Positions 33,841 to 42,890 of a stretch of 64,000 nt of DNA are shown piece after piece. Position numbers and translations under genes: made by a program. Below the pieces are notes generated by a model that worked only from the letters and a program-made list of their open reading frames with translations, was not told the origin of the DNA and searched no databases. Each line of letters starts with the position of its first letter. Within the stretch, counting starts at the first letter, position 1. The stretch comes from an uncultured Maribacter sp. (GTDB lineage Bacteria > Bacteroidota > Bacteroidia > Flavobacteriales > Flavobacteriaceae). The DNA is taken from NCBI RefSeq assembly GCF_947495965.1, contig NZ_CANMBB010000001.1:310001-374000 (forward strand), in the 5' to 3' direction.

Positions 33841-34614
33841 TTACATGTAATCATGCAGGACTCGTTGTAACTCTTCTTCAAAAAATGCAGGATGTTCTGA
33901 TACAACATTACCAATTATAATAATACCTGGCTGTGTAACATCTACTTTACGATACAAACTCATAGCCTCTCCTAAAGTTCCCACAACACAGGTTTCATTT
34001 TTCAAAGTTCCATTTTGTATAAGTGCCACAGGAGTAGCTTCTCCTCTATACTTAGACACATTCTTAGCTATAGCATCAAATTTACGAACCCCCATTAAAA
34101 TAACCATAGTTGCAGAGGATTGCGCAGCTAACTTTAAATCTTCAGAAAAGCTATTGTCTTTTTTTGTTGCAGTCATTACCCAAAAACTACTACTAACTCC
34201 CCTTTTAGTAACCGGAATACCTTGGCTTTGCGGAACAGCAATTGCACTAGTTACCCCAGGAACTACAGTTACTGGAATACCAAAATTTTCTGCATATTCT
34301 ATTTCTTCACTAGCTCTACCAAAAACAAAAGGATCCCCACCTTTTAAACGTACTACATGACCACATTCAAATGCTTTTTCTACTAACAACTTATTTATAG
34401 AATCTTGTGTATAAGAATGCTTATTACATCTTTTACCTACGTATATTTTTGGAATATTTTCATCAATCTCACATAAGAGTTCTTTACTAATTAAAGCATC
34501 ATATAAAATTACATCTGCAGACTGTAAAAGCTTAAAACCTCTACGCGTTATTAGGTCGCTACTACCAGGACCAGCTCCTACTAAAGATATTCTTGGTTTT
34601 TTGCTTTTAATCAT
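33841..34614 (-). CDS. cobA: Uroporphyrinogen-III C-methyltransferase (SUMT)
   Basis: A 257-residue SAM-dependent enzyme that methylates uroporphyrinogen III twice to precorrin-2, the first step towards sirohaem. It has the family motifs LVGAGPGSSDLITRRG at the start, VVRLKGGDPFVFGRASEE in the middle and GVTSAIAVPQSQGIPVTKRG. The length is normal for stand-alone SUMT. It is divergent from nirB and needed for its cofactor; the second sirohaem gene is at 40162. Its promoter carries a half TACGTA element on the -7 box (34656-34667), linking it to the same control as nirB. Confidence 0.95.
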   Translation of the reverse strand: MIKSKKPRISLVGAGPGSSDLITRRGFKLLQSADVILYDALISKELLCEIDENIPKIYVGKRCNKHSYTQDSINKLLVEKAFECGHVVRLKGGDPFVFGRASEEIEYAENFGIPVTVVPGVTSAIAVPQSQGIPVTKRGVSSSFWVMTATKKDNSFSEDLKLAAQSSATMVILMGVRKFDAIAKNVSKYRGEATPVALIQNGTLKNETCVVGTLGEAMSLYRKVDVTQPGIIIIGNVVSEHPAFFEEELQRVLHDYM

Positions 34615-34655
34615 AATTTCTAATTTTTTAGGACTAACAATTGTGAATTCTGCAA

Positions 34656-34667
34656 CAAAACTACGTG
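34656..34667 (-). promoter_or_regulatory. cobA -7 box with half TACGTA element
   Basis: The minus strand reads CACGTAGTTTTG, where TAGTTTTG (34663-34656) is an exact -7 box. The left half-site is poor, so this is a weak relative of the narK element (TACGTAGTTTTG). Confidence 0.5.
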
Positions 34668-34694
34668 TTTATTTTGATAAAATTATATAAAAAA

Positions 34695-34716
34695 TACGTA
34701 ATTATACGTATTTTTG
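34695..34716 (+). promoter_or_regulatory. nirB promoter and TACGTA operator
   Basis: TACGTAATTATACGTA (34695-34710) ends on the TA of the exact -7 box TATTTTTG (34709-34716). No TTG box is found at the usual -33 distance. The start codon follows 25 bases later. Confidence 0.75.
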
Positions 34717-34741
34717 TAATGTAATATCTAAACAAGTACGT

Positions 34742-37258
34742 ATGAAAACTATAATAGTAGTTGGAAATGGGATGGTGGGTTATAAATTTTGTGAAAAATT
34801 TGTAGCTAAAGAAGGAAGTGAAAAATTTAAGGTAATAGTTTTTGGTGAAGAACCAAGACCTGCTTATGACCGTGTACATTTAAGTGAGTTTTTTGAAAAT
34901 CAAGATGCAAAAGCATTAGAAATGGCTCCTGCCGAATGGTATGCGGAAAATAATATAGATTTAATTGTTGGCGAACGCGTTACAGATATTCACAAGGCCT
35001 CTAAAAAAATTACCACAGCAAAAGACCGTGAGTTATCTTACGATTATTTAGTATTAGCAACTGGTTCTTCTGCCTTTGTACCTCCTATTAAAGGCGTAGA
35101 AAAAGAAGGGGTTTTTGTGTACAGAACTATTGAAGATTTAGAAGGTATGCTTGCTTATGCCGCTAAACTAAAACAAACTAATCCTAATGCAAAAGCAGCT
35201 GTACTTGGTGGCGGATTATTAGGTTTAGAGGCTGGAAAAGCAGTAATGGATATGGGACTAGAGCCACATATTGTAGAATTTGCACCTAAACTAATGCCAA
35301 GGCAACTAGATTCTAGAAGTAGTCAGGTATTACAACTTAAGTTAGAATCTATAGGACTAAACATACATTTAAGTAAAGCTACTAACCAAATTTTAGGAGA
35401 TAAAGCTATTACAGGAATGGAATTTGGAGAAGATGATGTATTAGATGTAGAAATGCTAATTATATCTGCAGGTATTCGTCCAAGAGACGAGCTAGCTAAA
35501 ACATGTGATTTAGAAATGGGTGTTCGTGGTGGTATCGTTGTAGATAACAAAATGCAAACCTCGGACCCTAATATTTATGCTATAGGAGAAATTGCTCTTT
35601 ACAACCAAATGATATATGGTTTAGTTGCTCCAGGTTATGATATGGCAGGGGTTGCTGCAGACCAAATATTAGGAGAAAGCAAGAGTGTAATGGCAGAAGA
35701 AATAGACATGTCTACCAAACTTAAACTTATTGGAGTAGATGTTGCTAGTTTTGGGGAACCTTTTATGCCTGCGGCAAAAGGACATTCTATAATATTTGAA
35801 AATAAAACCCAACATTTATACAAAAGAATAAACGTAAGTCTTGATGGTAAAAAATTATTAGGTGGTATTCTAGTTGGCGATGCTACAGATTATAGCATGT
35901 TACACCAAATTTATTTAAACGGAATGGCCATTCCTGAAGACCCTGCACAGTTAATTTTACCCGCTACTGAAGGTGGTGGTTCTTTTGGCGATGTTATGGA
36001 CTTACCAGATGAAGCGCAAATATGTTCTTGTGAAAATGTTACAAAAGGGCAAATTTGCGGAACTATTGAAAGTGGGGAATCTAAAGATTTAGCAGATGTA
36101 GTTAGTTGCACCAAAGCAGGTACTGGTTGCGGCGGTTGCAAACCAATGGTAAAAGACCTTACGGAAGCTACTCTAAAATCTTTAGGCATAGAAGTAAAAG
36201 ATACCGTTTGTGAACACTTTGATTTAAACAGACAAGATTTATATAAAATTATACAAGTAAAAGGATATAAAACTTTTGATGAAGTTCTAGACAATCACGG
36301 AAATGGTGGCCATGGTTGTGAGTTATGTAAACCCGTTGTAGCATCTTTAATGGCTAGTATAAATGCTGATACTGCTAATAAAGAATACGCTATACAAGAT
36401 TCTAATGATAGGTTCTTAGCTAACATTCAGCGTAACGGAACGTATTCTGTTGTTCCTCGTGTTCCTGGTGGAGAAATTACACCAGATAAGTTAATTGCAC
36501 TAGGAGAAATTGCTAAGAAATACGACTTATATACAAAAGTAACTGGTGGTGTTCGCATCGATTTATTTGGTGCTACTCTAAACCAGTTACCTTTAATCTG
36601 GAAAGATTTAATAGGTCATGGTTTTGAAAGTGGCCATGCTTACGGAAAATCTTTACGTACTGTAAAAACTTGTGTAGGTTCTACATGGTGTCGTTACGGT
36701 ATGGATGAAAGTGTAAGTTTTGGTATTGAATTAGAAAATAGATACCGAGGAATACGTGCACCTCACAAAATTAAAGGTGGCGTTTCTGGTTGTATTCGTG
36801 AATGTGCCGAAGCCCGTGGCAAAGATTTTGGTTTAATTGCTGTAGAAGGTGGCTGGAACTTATATCTTGGTGGTAATGGTGGCGCTACACCAAGACATGC
36901 CGAGTTATTTGCAGAGCAAATAGATAACAAAACGGTAATTAAATATATAGACCGTTACCTAATGTTATACATGCGTACTGCAAAACCATTACAAAGAACT
37001 GCGGCATGGCAAGAACGTTTAGAAGGTGGTCTTGATTATTTAAAAGAAGTAATTATTGAAGATAAATTAGGAATTGCAGAAGATTTAGAAAATGAAATGC
37101 AAACGCTAGTGAATAAGTTTGAATGCGAATGGACACAAGCTATTAATGACCCTGAAATGATGAAACGTTTTAACCACTTTGTAAATAGCGACGAAGAAGA
37201 TGATAACTTAGTTTTTGTGCCATTAAGAGAACAAAAAATGCCAGAAAAATGGGTCTAA
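34742..37258 (+). CDS. nirB: NADH-dependent nitrite reductase large subunit
   Basis: The 838-residue cytoplasmic enzyme reduces nitrite to ammonium. It has an FAD/NAD module (about 1-410; IVVGNGMVGYKF, AVLGGGLLGLEAG) and a BFD-like [2Fe-2S] domain with C428, C430, C463 and C466. A second BFD-like segment with C490, C526 and C529 follows, and a sirohaem/[4Fe-4S] reductase module with C644, C650, C684 and C688. The second BFD-like segment has CEH in place of C-x-C, so it has lost a ligand. It heads a rightward operon with nirD, DUF4202, a sensor kinase, a sirohaem-synthesis gene and DUF7009. The TACGTA operator on its -7 box suggests nitrate- or nitrite-dependent control. Confidence 0.96.
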   Translation: MKTIIVVGNGMVGYKFCEKFVAKEGSEKFKVIVFGEEPRPAYDRVHLSEFFENQDAKALEMAPAEWYAENNIDLIVGERVTDIHKASKKITTAKDRELSYDYLVLATGSSAFVPPIKGVEKEGVFVYRTIEDLEGMLAYAAKLKQTNPNAKAAVLGGGLLGLEAGKAVMDMGLEPHIVEFAPKLMPRQLDSRSSQVLQLKLESIGLNIHLSKATNQILGDKAITGMEFGEDDVLDVEMLIISAGIRPRDELAKTCDLEMGVRGGIVVDNKMQTSDPNIYAIGEIALYNQMIYGLVAPGYDMAGVAADQILGESKSVMAEEIDMSTKLKLIGVDVASFGEPFMPAAKGHSIIFENKTQHLYKRINVSLDGKKLLGGILVGDATDYSMLHQIYLNGMAIPEDPAQLILPATEGGGSFGDVMDLPDEAQICSCENVTKGQICGTIESGESKDLADVVSCTKAGTGCGGCKPMVKDLTEATLKSLGIEVKDTVCEHFDLNRQDLYKIIQVKGYKTFDEVLDNHGNGGHGCELCKPVVASLMASINADTANKEYAIQDSNDRFLANIQRNGTYSVVPRVPGGEITPDKLIALGEIAKKYDLYTKVTGGVRIDLFGATLNQLPLIWKDLIGHGFESGHAYGKSLRTVKTCVGSTWCRYGMDESVSFGIELENRYRGIRAPHKIKGGVSGCIRECAEARGKDFGLIAVEGGWNLYLGGNGGATPRHAELFAEQIDNKTVIKYIDRYLMLYMRTAKPLQRTAAWQERLEGGLDYLKEVIIEDKLGIAEDLENEMQTLVNKFECEWTQAINDPEMMKRFNHFVNSDEEDDNLVFVPLREQKMPEKWV

Positions 37259-37296
37259 TTAAGTTTTAAAACAACCAATTTCTAAATTTTTAAGCA

Positions 37297-37674
37297 ATGA
37301 ATATACTTTCAGATAAATATACCACAGTAAAACCAGAAAATGTAACTATTTGGTTTAAAGCAGCACCAGTTACTGCGTTTCCAAAAGATGGAGGCGCATG
37401 TGTAAAATATAAAGATTTGCAAATTGCCGTATTTAATTTTAAAAGACTAAATACATGGTATGCTTGCCAAAACCTATCTCCAGAAAAACAAGAAATGGTT
37501 TTAAGTAGAGGAATGATTGGGGACCACAAGGGTATTCCTATGGTTGCTTGCCCTTTACACAAAAAGATATTTTCATTAGAAAATGGCGAGAATCTAAATG
37601 GCGATTTAGAAGCAATTGCAACATATCCTGTAAAAATTGAAAATGACTTTGTGTATGTAGGTTTTTCTGAATAG
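37297..37674 (+). CDS. nirD: Nitrite reductase small subunit
   Basis: The 125-residue protein has the Rieske-like fold of NirD. The first ligand pair reads CQN (no His) while the second is CPLH, so a Rieske [2Fe-2S] cluster cannot be fully coordinated. That is normal for NirD, which lacks a cluster. It completes the NADH-nitrite reductase with NirB, 38 bases upstream. The GDHKGIPMVACPLHKKIFSL segment is typical. The downstream DUF4202 gene follows after 27 bases. Confidence 0.93.
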   Translation: MNILSDKYTTVKPENVTIWFKAAPVTAFPKDGGACVKYKDLQIAVFNFKRLNTWYACQNLSPEKQEMVLSRGMIGDHKGIPMVACPLHKKIFSLENGENLNGDLEAIATYPVKIENDFVYVGFSE

Positions 37675-37701
37675 CTTTGGATTTACTAATCCTAGTTATA
37701 T

Positions 37702-38289
37702 ATGGCAACTACAGAAAAATCACAAAAAGCATATTCTTTATTTGATGCTGCAAATGAAAAAGACCCAAATAAAGAAGAATACCAAGGAAAAACTTACGCA
37801 AAAGAAGTATTATATGCTATAAGGATGACAAACAAATTAAATGTGTTTGCACCAAATGCATCAGAAGCATTACAACTTACTGCACGTTGCCAACATATTT
37901 GCAGATGGGAAATAGCAAGAGATAGCTACGAAATGAATAGAGCTGGTTATCTTAAATGGAGACAAGATTTAAAAAAATATCATGCTAAAAAATCTTCTGA
38001 AATATTAAAAGAAGTAGGCTATGATCAAGAAACCATAGATAAAGTTGCTTTCCTTCTAGAAAAGAAACAACTTAAAAAAAACGAAGAAACGCAAATACTC
38101 GAAGATGTAATTTGTTTAGTCTTTTTAGAGTTTTATTTTGAACCTTTTGCTAAAAAATATGAAGAGGACAAACTAATAGATATTTTACAAAAAACATGGC
38201 GCAAAATGTCTGATAAAGGACACCAAGCAGCTTTAAAACTACCTTTATCAGATGCTTCTTTAGCATTAGTAACAAAAGCACTAGCCTAA
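37702..38289 (+). CDS. DUF4202 family protein
   Basis: The 195-residue helical cytoplasmic protein begins with an N-terminal segment (SLFDAANEKDPNKEEYQGK) typical of DUF4202. It also has the conserved ARCQHICRWEIARDSY motif and the later EDVICLVFLEFYFEPF. His and Arg clusters recall HD-type hydrolases, but no HD pair is complete, so an enzyme activity is only possible. It lies between nirD and the sensor kinase in the nirB operon, so it probably has a part in nitrite reduction or its control. No biochemical function is known to me. Confidence 0.8.
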   Translation: MATTEKSQKAYSLFDAANEKDPNKEEYQGKTYAKEVLYAIRMTNKLNVFAPNASEALQLTARCQHICRWEIARDSYEMNRAGYLKWRQDLKKYHAKKSSEILKEVGYDQETIDKVAFLLEKKQLKKNEETQILEDVICLVFLEFYFEPFAKKYEEDKLIDILQKTWRKMSDKGHQAALKLPLSDASLALVTKALA

Positions 38290-38324
38290 AAAATCACCCT
38301 TATTGGGAATAATTTTATTCTAAT

Positions 38325-40172
38325 ATGAGCGAAGATAAATTGCAACAACCATTAGATACTGAAACCTTTAATAGGATTCGCAAATGGTATTTGCTTGCTT
38401 TATCTGCAATAGCACTTACAGTTATTATAGCGCAAATATTAATACAAACAAATATTAACACCCAACTAGACGATTCTAGAATAATAAATATTGCAGGTAG
38501 ACAGCGGGCTTTTAGTCAAAAACTAGTAAAGGAAATATTACTTTTAAAAGAGGTGAAAAATGAAAATGAAAAAGACCTAATTACTAGAGAAATAAAAACT
38601 ACCTTATCTAAATGGATTGCTTCTCATAAAGCATTACAATTTGGCGACAAAGAAATGGATATTGTTGTTGAAAACTACACTCCAATTAAAAAACTATTTA
38701 AAGATTTAAATCCGCACCATAATGCAATGGTAAGTGCCATTACTAAAATTCTTAAGGCTTCTAACACCCCAAACTACCTTACCACAAAAGAATACCAAGA
38801 AAACACATCTATCTTACTAAAAAAAGAAAGGATTTTTCTTAATATAATGGACACTATTGTTAATACGTATGACAAACAAAGTAGAAAGGAACTTCAAAAA
38901 TTAAAAAATAAAGAATACCTACTTTTAGCTTTTTCTTTATTGATTCTATTTCTAGAAATGGTTTTTATTTTTAGACCTCTTTCCATCCAAATTAGAAATA
39001 GTATTTCTAAGTTAATGAAACACAAATTAGTCTCTGATAAAAATGCTTCTCAAATACAAAAACTATATGATGAGAAAGAGAAGTCTTTACAGGAGCTACA
39101 AGAATTAAATTTTGTAATTGATAATGCTGCCTTATTTGCAAGTGCTAGAGAAGACGGTAGTATTGTTTTTATTAGTAAAAAATTTATTACCCTACTTGGT
39201 TGCTCTCATGAAGATTTAAAAAAACCACTGCAAGAACTCTTAACTACAGATCAAGGGCAACAAAAGTATTTAAAAGAAATTTTAAAAAGTAATAAAAAAA
39301 ATAGCATAAGGAACGAAGAAATAAAAATTACCACTGCAAGTAAAAACATTTGGTTAGACATTTCTATAATACCTATGTACCAATCTAGCAGACAACAAAG
39401 TGTTTTAATTTTATGTTCTGATATTACAGAAAGAAAAAAACACTTAATGCAAGTTGAAAAACTTACAAAAGAAAATTATGAAGAAAGAATACTTCAGAAA
39501 AAGAGAAAAGCAAGCCAAATAGTAGAAGGGCAGGAAGAGGAACGAAAACGTATTGCCAAAGATATTCATGATGGCATTGGCCAAATGTTAACAGCTTTAC
39601 GGTTTAATATAGAATCTATTGACTTAGAAAACCAAGAAAAAGCAGAAGAAAAAATCATCTATTTAAAAGAATTAACTTCTGACTTAATAAAAGGAGTACG
39701 TACTGCCACTTTTAATTTAACCCCTCCAGAATTAAGTGATCATGGTATATTACCTGCATTACAAAAAATGACTACAGAACTTTCTAGATTAACTGGAAAG
39801 AACATTCTTTTTGATAATAAAACTGAAGTTAATTTTAGATTTGATTCTCTAGCGGAAACCAATATTTATAGAGTTACGCAAGAAGCTATAAATAATGCCA
39901 TAAAATACGCAGAATCTAATTATATTTTACTAACCATAAATTACACCGATCATATTTTAAGTGTAGTCATAGATGATGATGGTAAAGGGTTTAACCCTGT
40001 TATTTTAAAAGAACCTCCTAAAAATAATAGTGATGGCGGCATGGGGTTATTTTTTATGAAAGAAAGAATAAGTTATATTAATGGCAGATTGTTTATAAAC
40101 TCTATTCCAGGGGAAGGCACTAGGGTAACTATAAACTACAAAACAAATAAAGAAGATAACAATGGAGCGTAA
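38325..40172 (+). CDS. PilJ-type nitrate-sensing histidine kinase
   Basis: A 615-residue sensor kinase. Helix 1 (about 22-45) is followed by a periplasmic PilJ/NarX-like region with DSRIINIAGRQRAFSQKL, similar to the P-box of NarX that binds nitrate. Helix 2 (about 197-222) precedes a PAS domain (about 255-380). A HisKA_3 domain has H415 in DIHDGIGQML, and the HATPase ends in GGMGLFFMKERIS. HisKA_3 kinases pair with NarL-type regulators, so the regulator at 21034 or the atypical one at 41492 is the likely partner. It sits in the nirB operon; its stop overlaps the next gene by 11 bases. Nitrate sensing is inferred from the P-box-like motif and location. Confidence 0.9.
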   Translation: MSEDKLQQPLDTETFNRIRKWYLLALSAIALTVIIAQILIQTNINTQLDDSRIINIAGRQRAFSQKLVKEILLLKEVKNENEKDLITREIKTTLSKWIASHKALQFGDKEMDIVVENYTPIKKLFKDLNPHHNAMVSAITKILKASNTPNYLTTKEYQENTSILLKKERIFLNIMDTIVNTYDKQSRKELQKLKNKEYLLLAFSLLILFLEMVFIFRPLSIQIRNSISKLMKHKLVSDKNASQIQKLYDEKEKSLQELQELNFVIDNAALFASAREDGSIVFISKKFITLLGCSHEDLKKPLQELLTTDQGQQKYLKEILKSNKKNSIRNEEIKITTASKNIWLDISIIPMYQSSRQQSVLILCSDITERKKHLMQVEKLTKENYEERILQKKRKASQIVEGQEEERKRIAKDIHDGIGQMLTALRFNIESIDLENQEKAEEKIIYLKELTSDLIKGVRTATFNLTPPELSDHGILPALQKMTTELSRLTGKNILFDNKTEVNFRFDSLAETNIYRVTQEAINNAIKYAESNYILLTINYTDHILSVVIDDDGKGFNPVILKEPPKNNSDGGMGLFFMKERISYINGRLFINSIPGEGTRVTINYKTNKEDNNGA

Positions 40173-40755
40173 CGAGTTATATCCAATATTTTTAAAAGTA
40201 TCGCAACTTAATATTTTGGTTGTTGGCGGGGGTAATGTTGGGTTAGAAAAACTTACTTTTTTATTAAAATCAAGTCCTAATGCAAAAGTAGAAATGGTTT
40301 CTCTAGATTTTTTAGATAAAACACTTGCCTTAGCAAGAAAGCACCATGTAACTATTATTAAAGATGCTTATCATGAGAAATATTTAAAAGGAAAGCACAT
40401 TGCTATAGCTACAACAGACAATGTTGCTGTTAATGAGCAAGTATACCATGATTGTAGAGAAAGGAGTATTCTTGTTAATGTTGCCGACAATCCCCCTTTT
40501 TGCGACTTCTATATGGGTGGTATTGTTACTAAAGGGAATGTAAAAGTTGCAATTTCCACAAACGGAAAATCGCCTACCACAGCAAAAAGATTACGACAAT
40601 TCTTTGAAGATGTTATTCCAGATAATATTGACGATTTGGTAAAAAATCTTAATGAATTTAGAAAAACTATTAAAGGAGATTTTGAAGAAAAAGTAGAAAC
40701 ATTAAATGAATTTACTAAAGGTTTAGTAAGTAAAAAAGATACTCATGAAAATTAG
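40162..40755 (+). CDS. Precorrin-2 dehydrogenase / sirohydrochlorin ferrochelatase
   Basis: The 197-residue protein matches the N-terminal (CysG-B/Met8p) part of sirohaem synthase. It has the dinucleotide motif VVGGGNVGLEK and the active-site-like VNVADNPPFCDFYMGGIV, followed by the STNGKSPTTAKRLRQFFED segment. It oxidises precorrin-2 with NAD and inserts iron, giving sirohaem for NirB. The methyltransferase is separate (33841), so sirohaem synthesis is split between two genes of the same island. It overlaps the kinase gene by 11 bases and the next gene by 11 bases, pointing to translational coupling. Confidence 0.92.
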   Translation: MERNELYPIFLKVSQLNILVVGGGNVGLEKLTFLLKSSPNAKVEMVSLDFLDKTLALARKHHVTIIKDAYHEKYLKGKHIAIATTDNVAVNEQVYHDCRERSILVNVADNPPFCDFYMGGIVTKGNVKVAISTNGKSPTTAKRLRQFFEDVIPDNIDDLVKNLNEFRKTIKGDFEEKVETLNEFTKGLVSKKDTHEN

Positions 40756-41113
40756 AATAAGAGGAAATTCTGTACGTCTTAGACTTACAAAAACAGAAGT
40801 AGACGGTTTAGCAAAAACTGGTGTATTTTCAGAAAAAATTGTGTTTCCAGATAATACACTAATCTATACAATTACTGCTAAAGAAGCTATAAATACAATG
40901 GAAGCTTCTTATGTAGAGAACACAATTACCATCTATATACCAAAAAAAGATTGTTTAGAATGGCCTACCAATAGTATAATTGGCCATAAACACACTCTAA
41001 AAATTGATGCTAAAAATTCTTTATCTATACTTGTAGAAAAAGATTTTGTTTGCATGGATGAAACCGTAGAAGATCAATCCGATAATTATCCTAATCCTAA
41101 AGCATTAATTTAA
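40745..41113 (+). CDS. DUF7009-like conserved hypothetical protein
   Basis: The 122-residue protein, with LRLTKTEVDGLAKTGVFSE, IYIPKKDCLEWPTNSIIGH and a Cys-Met-Asp near the C-terminus, matches an uncharacterised family that I believe is DUF7009. It is predominantly beta with no signal peptide. It is the last gene of the nirB operon, overlapping the sirohaem gene by 11 bases (ATG inside the preceding stop region). The tight coupling suggests a role in nitrite reduction or sirohaem handling, but there is no direct evidence. Confidence 0.7.
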   Translation: MKIRIRGNSVRLRLTKTEVDGLAKTGVFSEKIVFPDNTLIYTITAKEAINTMEASYVENTITIYIPKKDCLEWPTNSIIGHKHTLKIDAKNSLSILVEKDFVCMDETVEDQSDNYPNPKALI

Positions 41114-41491
41114 TTTTCTACAAACTCTTCTTATAATAACAAATTTCATACAATAAGCGTTAGTTTTTTTATTTTTTAAATATTCTTGAGGCAATACCTT
41201 ATTCATAAATATTAATACTCCTTTGGTAACAAGAATAGCGCATAAACACATTATAATGTGATGGTTTTTCCTTCTATTTTACTAAAAAACAGTGTTTTTA
41301 GGCAATAAGTGAGAACTTACTTACGTAAAGTAAAATCATCTTATAAAGTAATTTTTATATTGCGCAATTATTAACACTAACCATTAATTACATAAAAAAA
41401 AGTACTGTGGTACTCCTGTAATAATTTTACAATTGTTACAGAAACTTATGTATTAAAAAATATATCTGGCATAAACTAGATTTTTGAAATT
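41114..41491. other. 378-bp intergenic region before the atypical response regulator
   Basis: There is no supported ORF. It holds the near-palindrome TTACTTACGTAAAGTAA at 41317-41333, with TACTTAC halves similar to the NarL heptamer and a central ACGT, about 165 bases before the next start. Other short repeats (for example around 41401-41440) are weak. I see no clear terminator for the nirB operon here. Confidence 0.5.
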
Positions 41492-42154
41492 TTGAAACTT
41501 ATAATAAAAATTTTAATGGTCGATGACCATCCAATAATCCTAAAAGGTTATGAACTGTCATTAAATGAATTTAGTGATAATTATGTATTTGAATTTTACA
41601 AAGCGCAAAATAGCGTAGAAGCTATAAATTTAATTGAACAAAATGAGCAAGATTTTTTTCATATAGTCTTCTTAGATATACGCTTACCTGTTAATAATGA
41701 TTATGCTTTAATAAATGGGGAAGATTTAGGAATTAAAATTAGAAAAACAACGAACTCAAAAATCATTGTTTTAAGCTCTATAGGAGATACCCAAAGAATA
41801 TACAGTATTCTTAATAATTTAGAGCCAGATGGGTATATTATTAAAACAGAAACAACTCCAGAAATATTACTAGATGCTATTGATGCTGTTCTAAATGATA
41901 GAAACTACTTTTCTAGTAAAATAACAAAACTAAAGAATGTTCAAAACTCAGAGAACCCTACTCTAGATGTTTATGATATTAAAATTTTATACTTTTTATC
42001 GGTGGGTGAAAAAATGAAGAACTTACCAGATTTTGTACACCTTTCTATTGCTAGTATAGAAAGACGTAAAAAGAAAATAAAGGCGTATTTTGGAAACAAA
42101 GAAGCATCAGACAGGGAGCTTATAGAAACTGCCAAAGAAAAAGGGTTTATATAG
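41492..42154 (+). CDS. Atypical response regulator with divergent HTH
   Basis: The 220-residue protein has a receiver domain with acidic residues (MVDDHP) and the phosphoacceptor region FLDIRLPVNN, where the Asp is kept. A C-terminal helix-turn-helix is degenerate compared with LuxR/NarL (LPDFVHLSIASIERRKKKI). The start is TTG; the next ATG would fall inside the acidic motif MVDDHP, so the TTG is needed to keep it. It lies 378 bases after the nirB operon and is not adjacent to another kinase. It may pair with the PilJ-type kinase along with or instead of the regulator at 21034. Binding sites are unknown. Confidence 0.8.
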   Translation: MKLIIKILMVDDHPIILKGYELSLNEFSDNYVFEFYKAQNSVEAINLIEQNEQDFFHIVFLDIRLPVNNDYALINGEDLGIKIRKTTNSKIIVLSSIGDTQRIYSILNNLEPDGYIIKTETTPEILLDAIDAVLNDRNYFSSKITKLKNVQNSENPTLDVYDIKILYFLSVGEKMKNLPDFVHLSIASIERRKKKIKAYFGNKEASDRELIETAKEKGFI

Positions 42155-42173
42155 TTTATTAAATTATTTCTCC

Positions 42174-42827
42174 TTACATTTTTTCTCCATAAGACAAATC
42201 TCCAGAGTCTCCTAAACCAGGAATAATATAACCTTTGGAATTAAGCTCAGAATCTATATCAGCAATCCAAAGATGTGTGTTTTCAGGAAATACATTTTCA
42301 ATAAACTTTACACCTTCTTCTGAGCCTATTACCGCAACAATATGTATTTGTTCTGGTGTGCCATGAGATTCTAATGCCCTTAAAACATTCTCTAATGTTT
42401 TACCTGTTGCCAACATTGGGTCTGCTAAAATCAAAGTCTTTTTTTCTATAGAAGGAGCTGCTAAATATTTTACAATTACATCAAAGTCATCTTTCCCATC
42501 TGGGTGATGCCTATATGCAGATATAAATGCATTTTCTGCATCATCAAAATAATTTAATATTCCTTGGTGCAAAGGTAATCCTGCACGCATAATGGAACAA
42601 AGAACAATATTATCTATACATTTTGATGTTTTTTTTATACCTAAAGGGGTTTGCACTTCTGTAGCTTTAAAATGTAAAGTTTTACTTAACTCATAACTTA
42701 AAACCTCCCCAATACGCTCTATATTTTTCCGAAAACGCATGGTATCTTTCTGAATTGTACTATCTCTTATTTCTGTTATAAATTTGCTTAAAATTGAGTT
42801 TTCTAAAGCAAGGTGATGTATGATCAT
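42174..42827 (-). CDS. upp: Uracil phosphoribosyltransferase
   Basis: The 217-residue enzyme converts uracil and PRPP to UMP in pyrimidine salvage. It has the PRPP loop LILADPMLATGKTLENVL, the CSIMRAGLPLHQGIL segment and the uracil-binding GYIIPGLGDSGDLSYG at the C-terminus. The length matches the family. It converges with the response regulator gene and is divergent from the membrane hydrolase gene, so it is probably monocistronic. It has no functional tie to the neighbours. Confidence 0.95.
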   Translation of the reverse strand: MIIHHLALENSILSKFITEIRDSTIQKDTMRFRKNIERIGEVLSYELSKTLHFKATEVQTPLGIKKTSKCIDNIVLCSIMRAGLPLHQGILNYFDDAENAFISAYRHHPDGKDDFDVIVKYLAAPSIEKKTLILADPMLATGKTLENVLRALESHGTPEQIHIVAVIGSEEGVKFIENVFPENTHLWIADIDSELNSKGYIIPGLGDSGDLSYGEKM

Positions 42828-42890
42828 AAGGCATTTAAATTTCTATTACTAAATTACAGATTTATACTGGTAAAGTATGTTGCTATAACT

